From Todiramphus chloris collaris (lineage: Eukaryota; Chordata; Aves; Coraciiformes; Alcedinidae): 64,000 nucleotides of DNA. The position numbers were made by a program, and so were the translations under genes. The notes under the pieces are model-generated. The model searched no databases and had not been told where the DNA came from. It was given only the letters and a program-made list of their open reading frames with translations. Shown here in pieces: positions 61,540 through 64,000 of the stretch; within the stretch, counting starts at the first letter, position 1, and each line of letters starts with the position of its first letter. The stretch spans positions 12,297,832-12,361,831 of the forward strand of contig JANVCC010000076.1 of NCBI GenBank assembly GCA_025345505.1, given 5' to 3'.

Positions 61540-63911
61540 TTACGCAGGGCAAAATGATGCTGTCTTCTCAGCAAAATTTGGATGTTTTATCTCTGGCTCC
61601 ATCTTCAGTTTATTGCTGCGTGGTCAAGAAGGAAGGGGAGGAGGCTGTTGGGCAGCAAGGCTCACTGGGGGCCATAGGTATTTTTCTAGGTCTGGGAGCA
61701 GTTTGCGACTTCCTCACTGATGATAAAGAAAACAGCACGCATGAAAGTGTTCCTGCGAGGCTCAAGAGAGGGTCTCTCCCAGGCTCAAATCTCAGCTTAC
61801 ACCCATAGAAAAAAACATATTGCCAGCATGAGCTCATGACACAGTGATCTCTCTCTGAGTGCTCATTTTGGCTTACGCGCTTGGAACAGCCTGCTCTTTT
61901 CTCTGTAGCTCAGCCGTGTAATATTTCACCTCGCTCTTCATCAAGAACCAGGAGGGGTCCAGATTGCAATGGAACGAAAAAAAATAACAGCAGTTTTAAT
62001 TTAATGTGCATTTCTTTTATGAGAGGGCCTTTTGAAATGACAGACACAATTTTTATTTTCATACAGAAAGACATTCTCTGTAAAGGGAAGAATTCAGGTC
62101 TGCATTTTCTCTTTTTCCTCTCTGTCATGAAAGAGCTGCTTTCCGTTGTTGACGCAGGCTGTCAGGATTTCATTGCACTAAACAGATTGTTGGCAGCCAG
62201 CGGGAAGGTAAAATGAATTAATCCACACTGAAATAGCAGCTTGTGCTTTAAAAAGTGGCATTCGTTTGTGAGTCCTGAAGTTCTTTACAGATGTGAATGA
62301 ATGAAGCTTTATAGCGATCCTTTCGGAGGGTAGGGAGAGCATGCACAGTTCATTCCCAAGCACAGAAGGCACCTGACTCGTCCAAGGTCAGACTGAATAC
62401 ACCTAATCCAAAATCTACAGAAATCAAGAAAAGACATGTTGCCATTTCAAGGCATTCCAAACTGAAACCTAAATTAGTGACACAGAAAATAATTCATGAC
62501 CCTTGAATCTCTCTTATAATTGCTATTTTAGGCTACTTTCCTTCCCTCTGTTTTAGAGCAGTCTTAAAACAGAACATCAGCCAACCATGATAATTTATTA
62601 TAGGACAATACGATAGAAGAGAACTTGTGTTAAAGCTTCCCAGCAAAAGTTCATATCACAAGGACAAATAATAATACTTTGTGGCCAAGATAATCTTTAA
62701 CGGAAATCAGAATGAGTTGAAATATCCCCATGGGCTTCTTTGCTTGAACTCTAAAGCACTTGCCTGAAATACTTTATTTACTGCAACAATTTTGTGCTGT
62801 TATTGCCTAGATTGTCTGCTGGAGCTACAGCAGAAGTACCAACTAAAAGTCAGGACTCGACAGTGTAACAGGGAAATGAGAACTGTGGACCACTCAGAAT
62901 CACACAGTCTGCTAAACAGATGCAGCAATGAGCAATTAAATCTTCTTATTAATTTTAAATACACCTTTCTAATTGCCTAAGTAACAGCCATGTAGTCATA
63001 ACTGTAGGATCCACTTGGAAACATAGACAGCTCTCAGCTACGTGGAAGTAAAGTATCGTGGCTGGGAATCAGTCAAACCACAGGTGTGGAAGACACCCAA
63101 GTTGCTCAGAAAAAACAAGCTTATTCACTTGCACACACTGCCACCTGAACAGCTATACTGCTTCCATACCTGAGCTAGGCAATGCAGATTTGTCATCAAA
63201 GGCACTCTACCATCAGTAGTGTCACCAACATTTTTCTCCTACCAGTTGTTCGTAATATTGTCTCACACCCTGACTTAAATAGGCTTTATATGAGCCATGG
63301 TTTTATTTTCTCTGGGTGGCCACTTCTTAGTCCACTTCACTGAGCGTTTAAACTGATTGCAGTTAGAATAATGTAGGATTCTCCCAATTGCCTGCTAACA
63401 GTCTTGCAACAGAAAACAGCATTACATTAGCTTCATCCACTGTCTCTCCTTCCCTGAACTCCAAACCACTTATTCACCCCACTCAAGACGTTCTGACCAA
63501 GAAGAGAAAGCAAGTTTCCAAGTCAAAGATCCTGAACAGAAAATGGCTCTCCAGGTACCTCTTTTCTCTCTCACATGAGCAGCCTTCCAGGCTGAGGGCC
63601 AGCACTAACTCGTGGCTGGGCCAGGAAAGGACAAACTCCCTCAAACTGCTGGAACTTCCCAGGCCAAAACTAACATGTTCAAATCAAGGCAAGAGGTGGC
63701 CAAAGCAGACTGTGGCGCGCGGTTACTATGCGTCCAGAGAGTGATTAAAACCAGCTCATCATCCCCACAGGTATTGGTTTCTGATCAGATGGAAGATGCA
63801 TCTTTGTAAGGAACATGTTGAACAAACCTGTTGTTGTGAGGCAAAGGCCTGGATGTAATGACAAGGTCTGTCTCCAGAAGGATTCATCAGAATCTCTCCT
63901 GGCCAGGCAAC

Positions 63912-63917
<6 letters not shown>
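61540..63917. other. 5' flank, no gene seen
   Basis: A 63388-63744 frame (118 codons, Ser/Lys/Leu-rich) is not recognised. 61960-62230 has the look of conserved regulatory DNA (dense AATTAA/TTTAAT cores without repeat character), but conservation cannot be tested here. A possible MIR-like remnant lies at 62265-62395. Confidence 0.5.
62265..62395 (+). repeat. Possible ancient MIR-like SINE remnant
   Basis: 'gttctttacagatgtgaatg' then, after about 80 bases, 'aggcacctgactcgtccaag' and 'gtcag' follow the order of the MIR core and tail (cf. 'gtgacttgcccaaggtcac'). Diverged; from memory of the consensus. Confidence 0.35.

Positions 63918-63962
<45 letters not shown>
63918..63962. repeat. Poly-A run of 45 at an assembly gap
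   Basis: Uninterrupted A up to the N block that ends the window. It may be a real tract or an artefact where the assembly broke. Confidence 0.9.
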
Positions 63963-64000
63963 NNNNNNNNNNNNNNNNNNNNNNNNNNNNNNNNNNNNNN
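63963..64000. other. Assembly gap (N) reaching the window end
   Basis: 38 unknown bases within the window; the full gap length is not visible. Confidence 1.

Noticed and set aside
1-64000. CRISPR arrays, operons, rRNA or tRNA genes
   Set aside because: Searched for by eye; nothing with the expected repeat-spacer or conserved structure was seen, and the window is plainly vertebrate.

Overview
This is vertebrate nuclear DNA, almost certainly from a bird. It holds several CR1 LINE copies with the avian 3' end (reading as 'agaatcacagaat' on the opposite strand), two avian-type endogenous retrovirus LTRs, AT-rich introns, and one very GC-rich CpG-island first exon. I see no bacterial, CRISPR, rRNA or tRNA features.

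The only protein-coding gene I can support is a large atypical cadherin of the Dachsous family on the minus strand, most likely DCHS2. Its first coding exon lies at 52714-50879 (612 codons: signal peptide, five cadherin repeats and the start of a sixth). It ends at a consensus GTGAGT donor, phase 0. Its second coding exon lies at 7056-6865 (64 codons, phase 0 at both ends) and continues the sixth cadherin repeat without a gap. The intron between them is about 43.8 kb. The rest of the gene (more cadherin repeats, transmembrane segment, cytoplasmic tail) must lie beyond base 1. By family knowledge, Dachsous proteins are giant cell-surface cadherins that bind Fat cadherins on neighbouring cells in planar polarity and Hippo growth control.

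Layout: 1-6864 is part of intron 2 (a CR1 copy, a 100-N assembly gap, AT-rich sequence). 6865-7056 is exon 2. 7057-50878 is intron 1, with at least seven CR1 fragments, a roughly 700-bp LTR abutting a CR1 tail (34550-35250), a compact roughly 258-bp LTR with visible CCAAT, TATA and polyA signals (47772-48029), possible ancient MIR-like SINE remnants and low-complexity tracts. 50680-53000 is the CpG island with exon 1, the start codon and a tiny in-frame upstream ORF. 53000-63962 is 5' flank with no convincing gene, ending in a 45-A run and an assembly gap.

I found no new multi-gene system. The points most worth a second look are a poly-glycine insertion in cadherin repeat 4, the three-codon upstream ORF, three perfect inverted repeats (5778-5801, 44354-44396, 55194-55219), and a possible plus-strand exon with good splice sites at 49160-49214.
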